Shown here one piece after another: positions 17,215 to 25,549 of a stretch of 64,000 nucleotides of DNA (within the stretch, counting starts at the first letter, position 1; every line of letters begins with the position of its first letter). The DNA lies in assembly GCA_035652815.1 (NCBI GenBank), contig DASRDB010000003.1, forward strand, positions 372,001-436,000. Reading direction: 5' to 3'. This DNA is from DASRDB01 sp035652815. Lineage in GTDB: Bacteria; Chloroflexota; Ktedonobacteria; Ktedonobacterales; Ktedonobacteraceae. The position numbers and the translations under genes were made by a program. Under the pieces are notes generated by a model. It saw only the letters and a list, made by a program, of their open reading frames with translations. It did no database searches and was not told the DNA's origin.

Positions 17215-18486
17215 ATGAGAAAGAAGGCGTCTATCTTATCTTCTGATGAAAACCTTCCCCTGATTGAAGTTCCCGAAAAGGAAGACTTCAAAGGCAAAAA
17301 TACACCTACTGTAGCAGAGCAGAGAAATTATCGCGTTTTAGATGTAAAGACGGCAAAGGCCATTACCTTTACCTGGCTTCAGATGGCTGAGTTGGAAAAT
17401 GCTGTCGATTTTGGTTTGCCGGAAATCGATGATCGTTACGACTTCTGGCGCGTTCCACTTCTAAACAAGGCCACGCGGGAACGCATTGGCGAAGCGGTCA
17501 TAGATGCGCATACTTCATTCATATTAGAAGACAAGACCACAACTCCCCAGCTTTTAGAAATGCGCTTATTAGGGCGAAAAGAGCAACCAGCAACTAAAAC
17601 AGAGAATACCCGCAATGGAAAATATAAGTGTTCAACCATGCGCAATACAATTGCCCTGGGCGACAGCGAGGAAATATTACAAGACCTGCCCGCTGAAAGT
17701 GTCGATTTAGTATTTACTTCGCCCCCTTATTACAATGCCCGTCCTGAGTACACGGACTACATCACCTATGAAGAGTACCTGCTCAAATTGCGCAAGATCA
17801 TTCATAACACGCATCGCGTCCTATCTGAAGGCCGATTTTTTGTGATGAATATTTCTCCTGTACTCATCCGGCGCGCCAATCGTAATGAGGCATCTAGAAG
17901 AATAGCCGTCCCTTTTGATGTGCATCGCATCTTTATCGAAGAGGGATACGACTTCATGGATGATATCATCTGGGTAAAGCCAGAGGGGGCAGGATGGGCA
18001 ACAGGACGAGGCCGCCGCTTCGCTGCAGACCGCAATCCTCTTCAATACAAACCAGTACCCGTTACTGAATACATCCTGGTGTACCGCAAACATACCAATA
18101 AGCTAATCGATTGGAATATACGCGCTCATCCAAAGCCAGACCTGGTTGAGGCATCGCGTATAGGTGATGATTACGAACGCACCAATATCTGGTACATTAA
18201 ACCTGCCCATAGCCCGGAACATCCCGCCATTTTTCCCGCAGAGCTGGCAGAAAAGGTTATCAGCTACTATTCCTTCAAAGAAGATGTCGTATTAGACCCT
18301 TTCGCGGGAATCGGCACCGTCGGCGAAGCTGCTGTGAAACTAGGACGCCGTTTCGTCCTCATTGAACAAGAAGAAAAGTATTTCTCCGTCCTTCGCAATA
18401 GGGTCAAGGACTGGCTCGGTGAAAATGCCAAAAGTGTGTTTACGATCAACTGCCCTGCTATACAAACTGAAGATCGACTCTTTTAA
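17215..18486 (+). CDS. Site-specific DNA methyltransferase, beta class (N4-cytosine or N6-adenine)
   Basis: A 423-residue methyltransferase. The catalytic motif TSPPYY (T168 onward) comes before the AdoMet-binding motif DPFAGIGTVG (D361 onward), the order of beta-class enzymes. The SPPY form is usual for N4-cytosine methylases but also occurs in some N6-adenine ones. Residues about 1-135 form an extra N-terminal region with no recognised motif. ATG 17215 is preferred over ATG 17200 because AAAGG lies 7 bases upstream. The gene is followed after 8 bases by the putative endonuclease gene, so the two form a restriction-modification operon. Codons are clearly more AT-rich than in the neighbouring helicase, which suggests recent transfer. 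Confidence 0.9.
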   Translation: MRKKASILSSDENLPLIEVPEKEDFKGKNTPTVAEQRNYRVLDVKTAKAITFTWLQMAELENAVDFGLPEIDDRYDFWRVPLLNKATRERIGEAVIDAHTSFILEDKTTTPQLLEMRLLGRKEQPATKTENTRNGKYKCSTMRNTIALGDSEEILQDLPAESVDLVFTSPPYYNARPEYTDYITYEEYLLKLRKIIHNTHRVLSEGRFFVMNISPVLIRRANRNEASRRIAVPFDVHRIFIEEGYDFMDDIIWVKPEGAGWATGRGRRFAADRNPLQYKPVPVTEYILVYRKHTNKLIDWNIRAHPKPDLVEASRIGDDYERTNIWYIKPAHSPEHPAIFPAELAEKVISYYSFKEDVVLDPFAGIGTVGEAAVKLGRRFVLIEQEEKYFSVLRNRVKDWLGENAKSVFTINCPAIQTEDRLF

Positions 18487-18494
18487 GGTGAGCA

Positions 18495-19682
18495 ATGCCT
18501 GAAAAGAACGCAGCAAACCAGGAGCCAGAAAACCTGTTTACTCACCTGCTTGATTCAGAAGCTCGCAAATTGCTCACAGGACGGGGTATCGACCTCATTC
18601 AGCAGGTTGGTTTAGATGTGATTCGGAGAATTCTTCTTGATATTCTCACCGGAAAAAATCTGAGGGATTCTACTGAAATACTCACACGAAGTCGCATAAC
18701 CGCGCTTAATATGGTATTAACAACTTTCTTCCTGAAAGGTGCTATCAGTTCGCCCAGCTTTTTAGAAAATTTGCCTGCTCTGGCTTCTGCCACTCTTGCC
18801 AAAAAACGGATTTCAAAAACAGAGCGTTGGCTTGCCAATTGGATTCTTGGTTTAACTGACAAGTCCTTTCAAAATGTCTTACGAGATAATCAGGCTCAAA
18901 TTGAGAACTACAGGCAACTTTATGTAGAGACATGCCAGGATATCATCGGCAAAAACATAGGCACATATGGAGAACTTTCAGGAACGCTAAAACTAGGCAA
19001 TGAGGGAGAAGCTTCCATTGATTGGTTATTTATGGTCTATCTCTTGAATACCATTGGAGCCGAAACGTTAACCATTCGTGGCTCAGAAAAATCCGCTTAC
19101 GGCAAACTATTTGAAAAGCTTGTCCTGGGTTCCTTGCTGAGCATATTGGGTTTCACATACGAGCCTTCAAAAAAATTAGGGGAAGGCATCTTCTGGCTTT
19201 CTGCTCAAGAAGATAAACGCGAAAGCGATGCAACACTGCTTTATCAGATGGGAAAAGGAGTAAGATTCGATATTGGTTTCATTGGTAGAGGCAACCCAGA
19301 AATTGCTTTAGATAAAGTCACACGTTACGAGCGGGAGGAGGAGCTAAAAGGGCGCAGGTGGTATATGGCAACTATCATCATCGTTGATCGGCTTGGCAAA
19401 GATAGCCGCGTCGTAAGAATGGCCAAAAACGTTGGAGGAGATGTAGTACAGATGAGCGCTACCTTTTGGCCCCAGGAAGTTGCCATCCTGCTAAAGGAGA
19501 AACTAGGCTACGACCACGAACTGGTAGATTTGGAACCTGCCAGAATCGAAGACTATCTCAGAGAAAAGCTACAAAGCGTACCATTAGAAAGTTTCATAAA
19601 AAGCTTGCCTGTAGACGATCTTGTCGAACAAGCAGAGCCTCAAGCTACCCCCTCAGAGCAAATGGAAGAAGAGGATCTCTAG
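18495..19682 (+). CDS. Putative type II restriction endonuclease (CfrBI-like)
   Basis: A 395-residue soluble protein encoded directly after the methyltransferase, preceded by the ribosome site AAGGTGAG. The C-terminal half has a candidate PD-(D/E)xK-like core: ESDATLLYQMGKGVRFDIGF followed by PEIALDKVTRYE near residues 243-280. GSEKSAYGKLFEKLVLGSLL before it resembles the CfrBI endonuclease family as I recall it; this recall is the main basis for the name. The partner methylase type agrees, since M.CfrBI is an N4-cytosine enzyme. The function is supported mostly by operon context. Codon use is AT-rich like that of the methylase, so both probably arrived together. Confidence 0.65.
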   Translation: MPEKNAANQEPENLFTHLLDSEARKLLTGRGIDLIQQVGLDVIRRILLDILTGKNLRDSTEILTRSRITALNMVLTTFFLKGAISSPSFLENLPALASATLAKKRISKTERWLANWILGLTDKSFQNVLRDNQAQIENYRQLYVETCQDIIGKNIGTYGELSGTLKLGNEGEASIDWLFMVYLLNTIGAETLTIRGSEKSAYGKLFEKLVLGSLLSILGFTYEPSKKLGEGIFWLSAQEDKRESDATLLYQMGKGVRFDIGFIGRGNPEIALDKVTRYEREEELKGRRWYMATIIIVDRLGKDSRVVRMAKNVGGDVVQMSATFWPQEVAILLKEKLGYDHELVDLEPARIEDYLREKLQSVPLESFIKSLPVDDLVEQAEPQATPSEQMEEEDL

Positions 19683-19915
19683 CAAATAGAGCTATCATAT
19701 GCGCCCCCTTTGCTGAAAACATTTGAAACTTGTCCAAAGCAGCAAGCACTTGATGACACAAGCACTGCAACATGTTATACCAGGAAGAGCATTCCGCCGC
19801 GCCCCCCCTGCGGCCCCGCGAAGCCCCGTCTATCCCCGCTTCGTCCCAGGTAAGACACGGGCATTCTACCACGTTGACAGCACGATTGACAGCAGTTCCG
19901 GCGGCATGATGCCTC

Positions 19916-20116
19916 ATGAATACGATCGATGTTGACGAAGCAGTCGAACACTATCATCGAGCGGCAGGTGAGTTCGTAAAGGGAAACCTTGAGCCTTACA
20001 AGCTGGTATGCTCCCAGCGGGAAGACGTCTACCTCGCCAACCCCTTTGGCCCTGTCTTGCGCGGCAGGAAATCATCCGCAAACCATCTCCGATCGCTTGC
20101 TCTACGCCATTTCTGA
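19916..20116 (+). pseudogene. Truncated NTF2/SnoaL-like protein fragment
   Basis: The 66-codon frame starts MNTIDVDEAVEHYHRAAGEF and continues to DVYLANPFGPVLRG. This is the typical N-terminus of NTF2-like (SnoaL, ketosteroid-isomerase fold) proteins of about 130-150 residues. Homology stops abruptly after the RG, and the frame then runs only 16 unrelated codons to a stop. No other frame restores the family pattern. It is most likely a remnant left by deletion or rearrangement. It lies between the restriction operon and an insertion sequence, a region with other signs of decay. Confidence 0.6.
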
Positions 20117-20134
20117 GCATCGAAGCAAACGGGT

Positions 20135-20476
20135 TCACTTCATGTGAAGATAAGCCCGTGTCGGATTATGGGACAGACAGCGGACACTTATCCTTGCTCC
20201 ATCGGCATAAGAGAGGTAAGTCTGCTTACTAACCAGCTGCTCCTGAGTATAAGACGTTCCCTGGTACTCGTAGCGATACGTCAGGTAGTAGCTTTCAGGT
20301 CCGAGTCCCTGGTCAAAGAGGTCCAGGGTATCATGGTGCGCGACAATGCGACCCTCTACTACAATCCCTTGCTTCTCAAAGAGGGAGTCCTGCACCAGGT
20401 AGTGGATCATCCCCCAGATCACAAGGGCGATTGCAACCCCGACTAAGCAAAGAAGGATAATGAAATTTGGGTACAT
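20135..20476 (-). CDS. Small membrane protein, DUF3592-like
   Basis: A 113-residue protein with one N-terminal membrane helix (FIILLCLVGVAIALVIWGMI). An extracytoplasmic beta-rich domain follows, with the pattern IVVEGRIVAHHD, YYLTYRYEYQGTSYTQEQ and GARISVRCLSHNPTRAYL. This matches the DUF3592 pattern of short membrane-anchored proteins. Their function is not known. The ribosome site AAAGGAGAG lies about 11 bases before ATG 20476. The next minus-strand gene upstream (20607-21065) is also a small membrane protein, 130 bases away, so the two may share a transcript. Confidence 0.7.
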   Translation of the reverse strand: MYPNFIILLCLVGVAIALVIWGMIHYLVQDSLFEKQGIVVEGRIVAHHDTLDLFDQGLGPESYYLTYRYEYQGTSYTQEQLVSKQTYLSYADGARISVRCLSHNPTRAYLHMK

Positions 20477-20606
20477 AGAGCCTGGCTCTCCTTTCCCGTA
20501 GACAACTCGTGCTGTGTAGAGTGTGTTAAGACTCTTGTGTAAATAGGGGAGGACTTTGCAAGGTTATGTTCTCCTGAGAGATGAATAGGCGAGTCCTCAG
20601 GAGCGA

Positions 20607-21065
20607 TTACTGCCGACGGATGACGCGCCCATCCGTGACTTGTAAGCCTTCGACATGGTCTGCCAGGTCCTGCATGAATTTGCCCTTGTCTTTGGGTGAG
20701 ATATGCACCCACGTGGTTCCCCACCTGTTGCGGTAATTGATGCGTAAACGATCAAGGGACCATGCTGGAGCACTCCGCGCGTACCGTTCGGGAAACACCT
20801 CTTGAATGGAGTTCAGTGGTACCTTCATACGGAACACGCCACTGCGTACCAGCAATGTCGTCGGCGTGATCTCATAGTACATGGGATAGGTCAGCAGCAG
20901 AATGAGACCAGCGATCACTATGCCAAGCGCGATGGCGAACCAGCCAGGCCCTTTCGGCATGCCTGGGTTGAGCAGGTCGGAAATGCCGAGCGCAAAAGGG
21001 ATCAGCACACCAACCCACACCGTGGCAACCACTGCTAGTGCATTCCCACCAAAGGTGATAGGCAA
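20607..21065 (-). CDS. Membrane PH-domain-like protein, start possibly displaced by IS630
   Basis: About 152 residues. Two hydrophobic segments (near 8-30 and 42-64) are followed by a soluble domain: YYEITPTTLLVRSGVFRMKV, LNSIQEVFPERYARSAPAWSLDRLRI, ending in ISPKDKGKFMQDLADHVEG. The pattern fits bacterial PH-like (bPH2/YdbT type) membrane proteins of unknown role. The only start in frame is TTG at 21065; a stop codon lies 10 bases further up, and no ribosome site is obvious. The IS630 transposase begins 19 bases away on the other strand. The native start or promoter was probably altered when the element inserted. Confidence 0.6.
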   Translation of the reverse strand: MPITFGGNALAVVATVWVGVLIPFALGISDLLNPGMPKGPGWFAIALGIVIAGLILLLTYPMYYEITPTTLLVRSGVFRMKVPLNSIQEVFPERYARSAPAWSLDRLRINYRNRWGTTWVHISPKDKGKFMQDLADHVEGLQVTDGRVIRRQ

Positions 21066-21083
21066 TGTGGTATACTACAAGAT

Positions 21084-22216
21084 ATGAGAACACCCATTTT
21101 TATTCGACCACTCACCCAGGACGAACAGCAGCAGATCCAGGCAGGATTGCGTTCGTCGGATGCCTTCGTGTTACGCCGTTGCCAGATTCTGTTGGCTTCT
21201 GCTCGCAGGGAACGCGCTCCCGCCATTGCACGTGCGCTGGGCTGCGACGACCAAACTGTGCGCAACGTGATCCACGGCTTCAATGCCACAGGGCTGGCCG
21301 TCTTGCAGGAAGAATCGTCGCGCCCGCATCGCTTACGAACGGCCTTCACCGCAGAAAAGGCCGAACAGCTCAAAGACTTGCTGCACCGCAGCCCGCGCGA
21401 GTTCGGCCACGAGCGCAGCACCTGGACGTTGGAACTGGCCGCCCAGGTCAGTTTCGAGCAGGGAATCATCTCCGAACCGGTCTCCGACGAGAGCGTGCGC
21501 CGGGCGCTCAAACGACTGAAAACCAACTGGAAGCGGGCCAAGCACTGGATTAGCAGTCCCGACCCGCAGTATCTGCTAAAAAAAAGGCCCGTGACCGCTT
21601 GATTGCTTGGGCCAGTCAGCAGGCGAACTGGGCCATTGGCTTTCTCGATGAAGTGTGGTGGAGCCGCTTTGCCTTGCCTCGTATGCATGCCTGGCAGGAC
21701 GGCGAGCATCCCGTGCGCCTGGTCGAGCAGTCCTGGCAAAAGGACGATCCCGACCCCAAAGCGCTGGCTTGCTATGGGGTCTTGTGGCAAGAGGGAAGCC
21801 CACAGGAGCCGATCCGAGAGCAGATGTGGTTGCGCTTCGTCAGCGGACGCCCCGTCAGTGCCATCACCACCCAGTTCCTGGACTGGTGCTGCCAGCGCCT
21901 GCAAAAGCTCGGCAAGGGCAACTGGCTCCTGATCTGGGATAATGCCTCCTGGCACAAAAGCCAGGCCGTTCGCGGCTGGATCCGAGAACACAACCAGCAG
22001 GTCAAGCAGGCCGGCAAAGGGGTTCGCATTCTGCCTTTCCAGTTGCCCACCCAGAGCCCCTGGCTCAACCCCATTGAACCCAAATGGGTGCATGGCAAGC
22101 GCAACGTGGGTGAGTACGATGGCTTGTTGACCGCTGAGCAACTTGCCAAACGCGTCTGCGCCTACTTTGGTTGCTCTCATGAACCTCATCTTTCTATTCC
22201 CGAAAAGGTTGCGTGA
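21084..22216 (+). mobile_element. IS630-family insertion sequence, transposase by -1 frameshift
   Basis: Two overlapping frames make one IS630-type transposase of about 377 residues. The first (21084-21602) carries helix-turn-helix DNA-binding domains (RAPAIARALGCDDQTVRNVI). The second (in frame from about 21581 to 22216) carries the catalytic DDE core: GFLDEVWWSRF, LLIWDNASWH and NPIEPKWVHGKRN. The frames meet at a run of eight A (21578-21585) followed by GG. A -1 slip there joins LLKK to KARDRLIAWAS. All three acidic residues are present, so the element may be active. I could not identify the terminal inverted repeats or the TA target duplication. The span given is therefore the coding part only. 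Confidence 0.88.
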
Positions 22217-22675
22217 CTATGCACTAGATCTTTCTTCGAGCGATATTTCATCTTTTCCCTCTTAGCGTGCAGTTCGCAGAATCTCACTACCTGATAAACG
22301 CTCTCCCCGTCACTTTTTTATGACCGGTCCATTTGTTTTCCGGCCTACTCTGAGATCCAGCATCAACGCATGGCAGAAAACGCCCTTCAAATGCCACTAC
22401 AAACCAATTGCGTGCCGGTTTACGGTCGCAAATATGCAGGCGGCCAGGTCGGGAATAGCTAGATAAACGACCAGGAAGCCCTCTTCACTGCACTCGAATG
22501 GACAACAATGCCCCGCCGACCGCGCTACTCGCCAAAAAACCGAGGGTAGACAATCCGTACCAGAAGGGGTTACAATGGAAAGTGCATTCCGACACTTTGA
22601 CAGGTATGTGAGTTCTATACCTTAGGGGTGATCTTTTTGCGGTCATCCATCCAACTAGAGCAGGGGAGTTTGCGC
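22217..22675. other. 459-bp gap between IS630 and the zinc-ribbon gene
   Basis: The proximal part should contain the right end of the IS630 element, which I could not delimit. No gene was recognised. TTTGACAGGTATGTGAG around 22593-22610 offers a TTGACA-like -35 for the next gene, but no well-spaced -10 is clear. Confidence 0.4.
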
Positions 22676-23998
22676 ATGAGCAAGATCAAAATGCGCTGCA
22701 CCAGCTGTGGCAAATGGTTCCAGTCGGCCAATGCGAAAGAGACCGTTTGCTACGACTGCGTGCAGAAGGCCAGGCGAGAGAAGCTGGCCTCGAAATCAGC
22801 ACCACCTCCGAGAACTCCAGGACAGAGTTATCCTGGACAGGGCAATCCACAGCGGACACCACCGCCGCCTCCACCCCGGCCAAAGCCTGCCCAGGGTGGC
22901 ACCTCACACTGGTTCGATACCGTTCAGGACGTAAAAGTGGGCCAGCCAGACACTCCACCGCAGCGTCCTCGACCACCCGCCTCTCCTGCCCAACAGGACT
23001 CCTTTGGCCCGGGTGGCTATCGCGAACGTGGCCCCGGCGGTCCCGGTGGCTATCGTGAGGGCAATCGCGGTCCCGGCGGCTACCGCGAAGGCGGCAATCG
23101 TGGCCCGGGTGGCTATCGCGAGGGTAACAGAGGTTCCGGCGGCTACCGTGAAGGCGGCAATCGGGATCGCGGCCCCGGTGGCTATCGCGGTCCGGGTTCG
23201 TATGATTCGCCCGGCGGCTATCGCCCGCGCCAGCCTATGGAAGGCGGCTTTGGACGTGGCCCGCGTCCAGGTGGCGGCCCGGGAACAATGGAGCCGCGCC
23301 GCGAGAAACCGCCAAAGGCGCAAAAGCCGAAACCAAAGAAAGCGCCAACTCCTCCGAAGCCGAAGCGGGAGAAGATACCGCCTCCTCAACCGTTTGTGCC
23401 AACGCCCGAACAGGTCGCAATGGTTGAGGCTCGCTACCAGGAGCTGGCTAATCCGGCGGAATTTGACGGCATTCGCACGCAGATATCCAAAGAACTGTCG
23501 ATTCCGAAAAAGGCCGTCAAGAAGATCATTAAAGAGTATCGCGAGCGCAACCAGATACCAAGCTGGTGGGAAGTGCAGACCTATCGCGGCAGCAGCGAAG
23601 AACTGGAGAAAATCAAAGCAGCCTACCTGCCGTACCTGCCGGTACCGCCCGTTGGCGTCCATAAAACGATTGCCGAACAGCTTGATCTCAAAGCCAGTAC
23701 CGTCTACCAGGCCATTAAAGCTATTCGCCTGGAGATGAACCTGCCACAGTTCAATGATCCATCCACGCATCCAGAGATGGATAAGAAGAAGGAATTGCCA
23801 GCTTCTACTACAGAAGTGCCCGGCACCCCATCCGGTGAAACACAGGATGTTCAGCCGGAGAAGGAAATGGCGGCGTCTACTACGGAAGACCCTGGCACTC
23901 TGCCCGGTGAGTCTGTAGCAACGCCAAACGTTGCTGAGCCAGTTGAGGCGGCAGCAGCCCCAGTGGTCGAGGGTGAGACCGCCGGAGAACAACAATAG
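22676..23998 (+). CDS. Zinc-ribbon protein with Gly-Tyr-Arg disordered tract and helix-turn-helix repeats
   Basis: A 440-residue protein of unknown function. Residues 6-26 form a zinc ribbon (CTSCGKWF ... CYDC). A Pro-rich spacer is followed by about eight GGYREGNRGPGGYREG-type repeats (roughly 112-185), which resemble RNA-binding RGG/GYR low-complexity tracts. A lysine/proline segment (KPKKAPTPPKPKREK) then leads to two related helical units near 245-290 and 300-355. Each ends in a helix-turn-helix-like pattern, RTQISKELSIPKKAVKKII and HKTIAEQLDLKASTVYQAI. The tail is acidic with two near repeats (STTEVPGTPSGE, STTEDPGTLPGE). ATG 22676 is chosen for the GGGGAG site upstream; the frame runs open to 22628. 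Binding to RNA or DNA is an inference from composition. Confidence 0.75.
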   Translation: MSKIKMRCTSCGKWFQSANAKETVCYDCVQKARREKLASKSAPPPRTPGQSYPGQGNPQRTPPPPPPRPKPAQGGTSHWFDTVQDVKVGQPDTPPQRPRPPASPAQQDSFGPGGYRERGPGGPGGYREGNRGPGGYREGGNRGPGGYREGNRGSGGYREGGNRDRGPGGYRGPGSYDSPGGYRPRQPMEGGFGRGPRPGGGPGTMEPRREKPPKAQKPKPKKAPTPPKPKREKIPPPQPFVPTPEQVAMVEARYQELANPAEFDGIRTQISKELSIPKKAVKKIIKEYRERNQIPSWWEVQTYRGSSEELEKIKAAYLPYLPVPPVGVHKTIAEQLDLKASTVYQAIKAIRLEMNLPQFNDPSTHPEMDKKKELPASTTEVPGTPSGETQDVQPEKEMAASTTEDPGTLPGESVATPNVAEPVEAAAAPVVEGETAGEQQ

Positions 23999-24012
23999 AG
24001 GTTTTATAGGAT

Positions 24013-24357
24013 ATGGAGAACTGCCTGTTCTGTAAGATAGCAGAGGGCCAGATACCAAGTAATATCGTGTACCAGGATGACACGGTGGTGGCGTTCGCGG
24101 ACATCAACCCGCAAGCGCCTCATCACATCCTGCTTATTCCACGCCGCCATATCGCCTCAATGGCCGATTTGACGGACAACGATGGAGATATGCTCGCCCA
24201 TCTTTTCACCACTGCCGCGAAGATTGCCCGCGAGCAGGGTTTCGCAGAAGGCGGGTATCGTTTCCTTACCAACGTCGGACCGGATGCCGGTCAAAGCGTC
24301 TTTCACCTGCATTTTCACCTGTTAGGCGGGCGCAGGCTCGGCTGGCCTCCAGGCTAA
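24013..24357 (+). CDS. HIT-family nucleotide phosphoramidase (HinT-like)
   Basis: A 114-residue histidine-triad protein. The N-terminal CLFCKIAEGQIPSNIVYQDD, the PHHILLIPRRH core and the histidine triad HLHFHLLGG near residue 99 are all present. The length fits the Hint branch. Members hydrolyse adenosine phosphoramidates and acyl-AMP adducts in the cytoplasm. The gene begins 14 bases after the zinc-ribbon gene and is followed by glycosyltransferase genes after 10 bases, so it may share their transcript without a known functional link. Confidence 0.95.
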   Translation: MENCLFCKIAEGQIPSNIVYQDDTVVAFADINPQAPHHILLIPRRHIASMADLTDNDGDMLAHLFTTAAKIAREQGFAEGGYRFLTNVGPDAGQSVFHLHFHLLGGRRLGWPPG

Positions 24358-24367
24358 AGCAATTCTC

Positions 24368-25549
24368 ATGCGTATCGCCATAGATTATACTGCGGCAGTC
24401 CGGCAGGGTGCGGGTATCGGCAATTACGTGCGCAGTTTAGTGGATGCGATACTGGCCCTGGATACCCAGAACCAGTACATGCTGCTGACCAGCGGACGAC
24501 CCACGCGCCAGCATCCCTTTCCACAGGCACCAAATGCGCGCGGGCGCAGCATTCTGATACCCAACCGCTACCTGAACATTCTCTGGTATCGCTGGCGGCT
24601 GCCGCTCTACGCCAACTTTTTCACGGGACAGGTTGATATCTATCACGGTCCCGATTTTGTGCTGCCTCCCATCAATGGCGGCATCCGTAAAATTGTCACC
24701 GTCCATGACCTCGCCTTCATCGAGCATCCAGAATACGCTGTCCCAGAACTGGCCGCGTACCTGAAAAAAGTCGTACCCGAGGCCATCTGCGCCGCCGACG
24801 CCGTCGTTGCCGTTTCGCATGCCACGCGCAAGACACTGATTGATCATTTCTCTACGCCCCCCGAAAAGATCAGCATTGTTCCCAACGGCATTCGCCCCTA
24901 TATGCGCCGCATCGCTGACCCCATGCTTCTAGAGGCAACGCGCCACAAATATCATCTCGAACGCCCCCTGGTGCTGGCTGTTGGCACGATGGAACCGCGC
25001 AAAAACCACCTCGGCCTTATTCAAGCCTTTCGCGAGGCGATGGGCAAGGGAAGCAAGCAGCATCGACCCGCAATGCTCGCCATCGCGGGAGGTAAGGGTT
25101 GGCTATACGAAGATACCCGGCTGGCAGTCGCCGAGATGAAGCTGGAAAAGAAGGTGCGTTTCCTGGGCCGTGTCAGTGATCTCGACTTGATGCTGCTCTA
25201 TAGCCTCGCCGATGTCTTTGTCTTCCCCTCATTTTTCGAGGGCTTCGGCGTGCCGCCCATTGAAGCGATGGCCTGTGGCACCCCCGTCATCACCTCTAAT
25301 ACCTCTTCTTTACCAGAAGTGGTAGGAGACGCCGCCTTGCTCGTTAATCCATATAAGACGAGTGAAATCGCGAGCGCCATTACCCGCGTGCTGGAAGATG
25401 CACAGCTACAAGAGGATTTGCGCCAGAAAGGTTTGCAGCGGGCAGCCCAATTTACCTGGCAGCAATCGGCGCAAAAAATGCTCTCCATCTACCAGAGAGT
25501 ATACGAGGGAGCAACACATTTTGATGACGAGGTTCACGTAGGAATATGA
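24368..25549 (+). CDS. Glycosyltransferase family 4 (first of three)
   Basis: A 393-residue GT-B-fold glycosyltransferase. The N-terminal acceptor domain starts with MRIAIDYTAAVRQGAGIGNY. The donor domain begins near 190 with RPLVLAVGTMEPRKNHLGLI and has the E-x7-E signature in FPSFFEGFGVPPIEAMACG. The enzyme is cytoplasmic or membrane-associated and uses a nucleotide-sugar donor. Its stop overlaps the next start as ATGA, so the two are translationally coupled. Three such enzymes in a row suggest assembly of a cell-surface glycan, but no flippase, polymerase or sugar-nucleotide gene is adjacent. Confidence 0.92.
   Translation: MRIAIDYTAAVRQGAGIGNYVRSLVDAILALDTQNQYMLLTSGRPTRQHPFPQAPNARGRSILIPNRYLNILWYRWRLPLYANFFTGQVDIYHGPDFVLPPINGGIRKIVTVHDLAFIEHPEYAVPELAAYLKKVVPEAICAADAVVAVSHATRKTLIDHFSTPPEKISIVPNGIRPYMRRIADPMLLEATRHKYHLERPLVLAVGTMEPRKNHLGLIQAFREAMGKGSKQHRPAMLAIAGGKGWLYEDTRLAVAEMKLEKKVRFLGRVSDLDLMLLYSLADVFVFPSFFEGFGVPPIEAMACGTPVITSNTSSLPEVVGDAALLVNPYKTSEIASAITRVLEDAQLQEDLRQKGLQRAAQFTWQQSAQKMLSIYQRVYEGATHFDDEVHVGI

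Noticed and set aside
21035..22189. 384-codon open frame on the minus strand across IS630
   Set aside because: It is antisense to a transposase with a complete DDE set and shows no family features; long antisense frames are common in GC-rich coding DNA.
21040..22260. IS630 terminal inverted repeats
   Set aside because: I compared sequence on both sides of the transposase frames and found no convincing inverse pair, so ends are left undefined.
23010..23230. Short tandem DNA repeats suggestive of a repeat array
   Set aside because: They encode the Gly-Tyr-Arg-Glu units of one protein and vary at third positions.
22904..24058. 384-codon minus-strand frame opposite the zinc-ribbon protein gene
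   Set aside because: It is low-complexity and Arg/Ala-rich because it mirrors the GYR repeat tract; no ribosome site or domain is visible.
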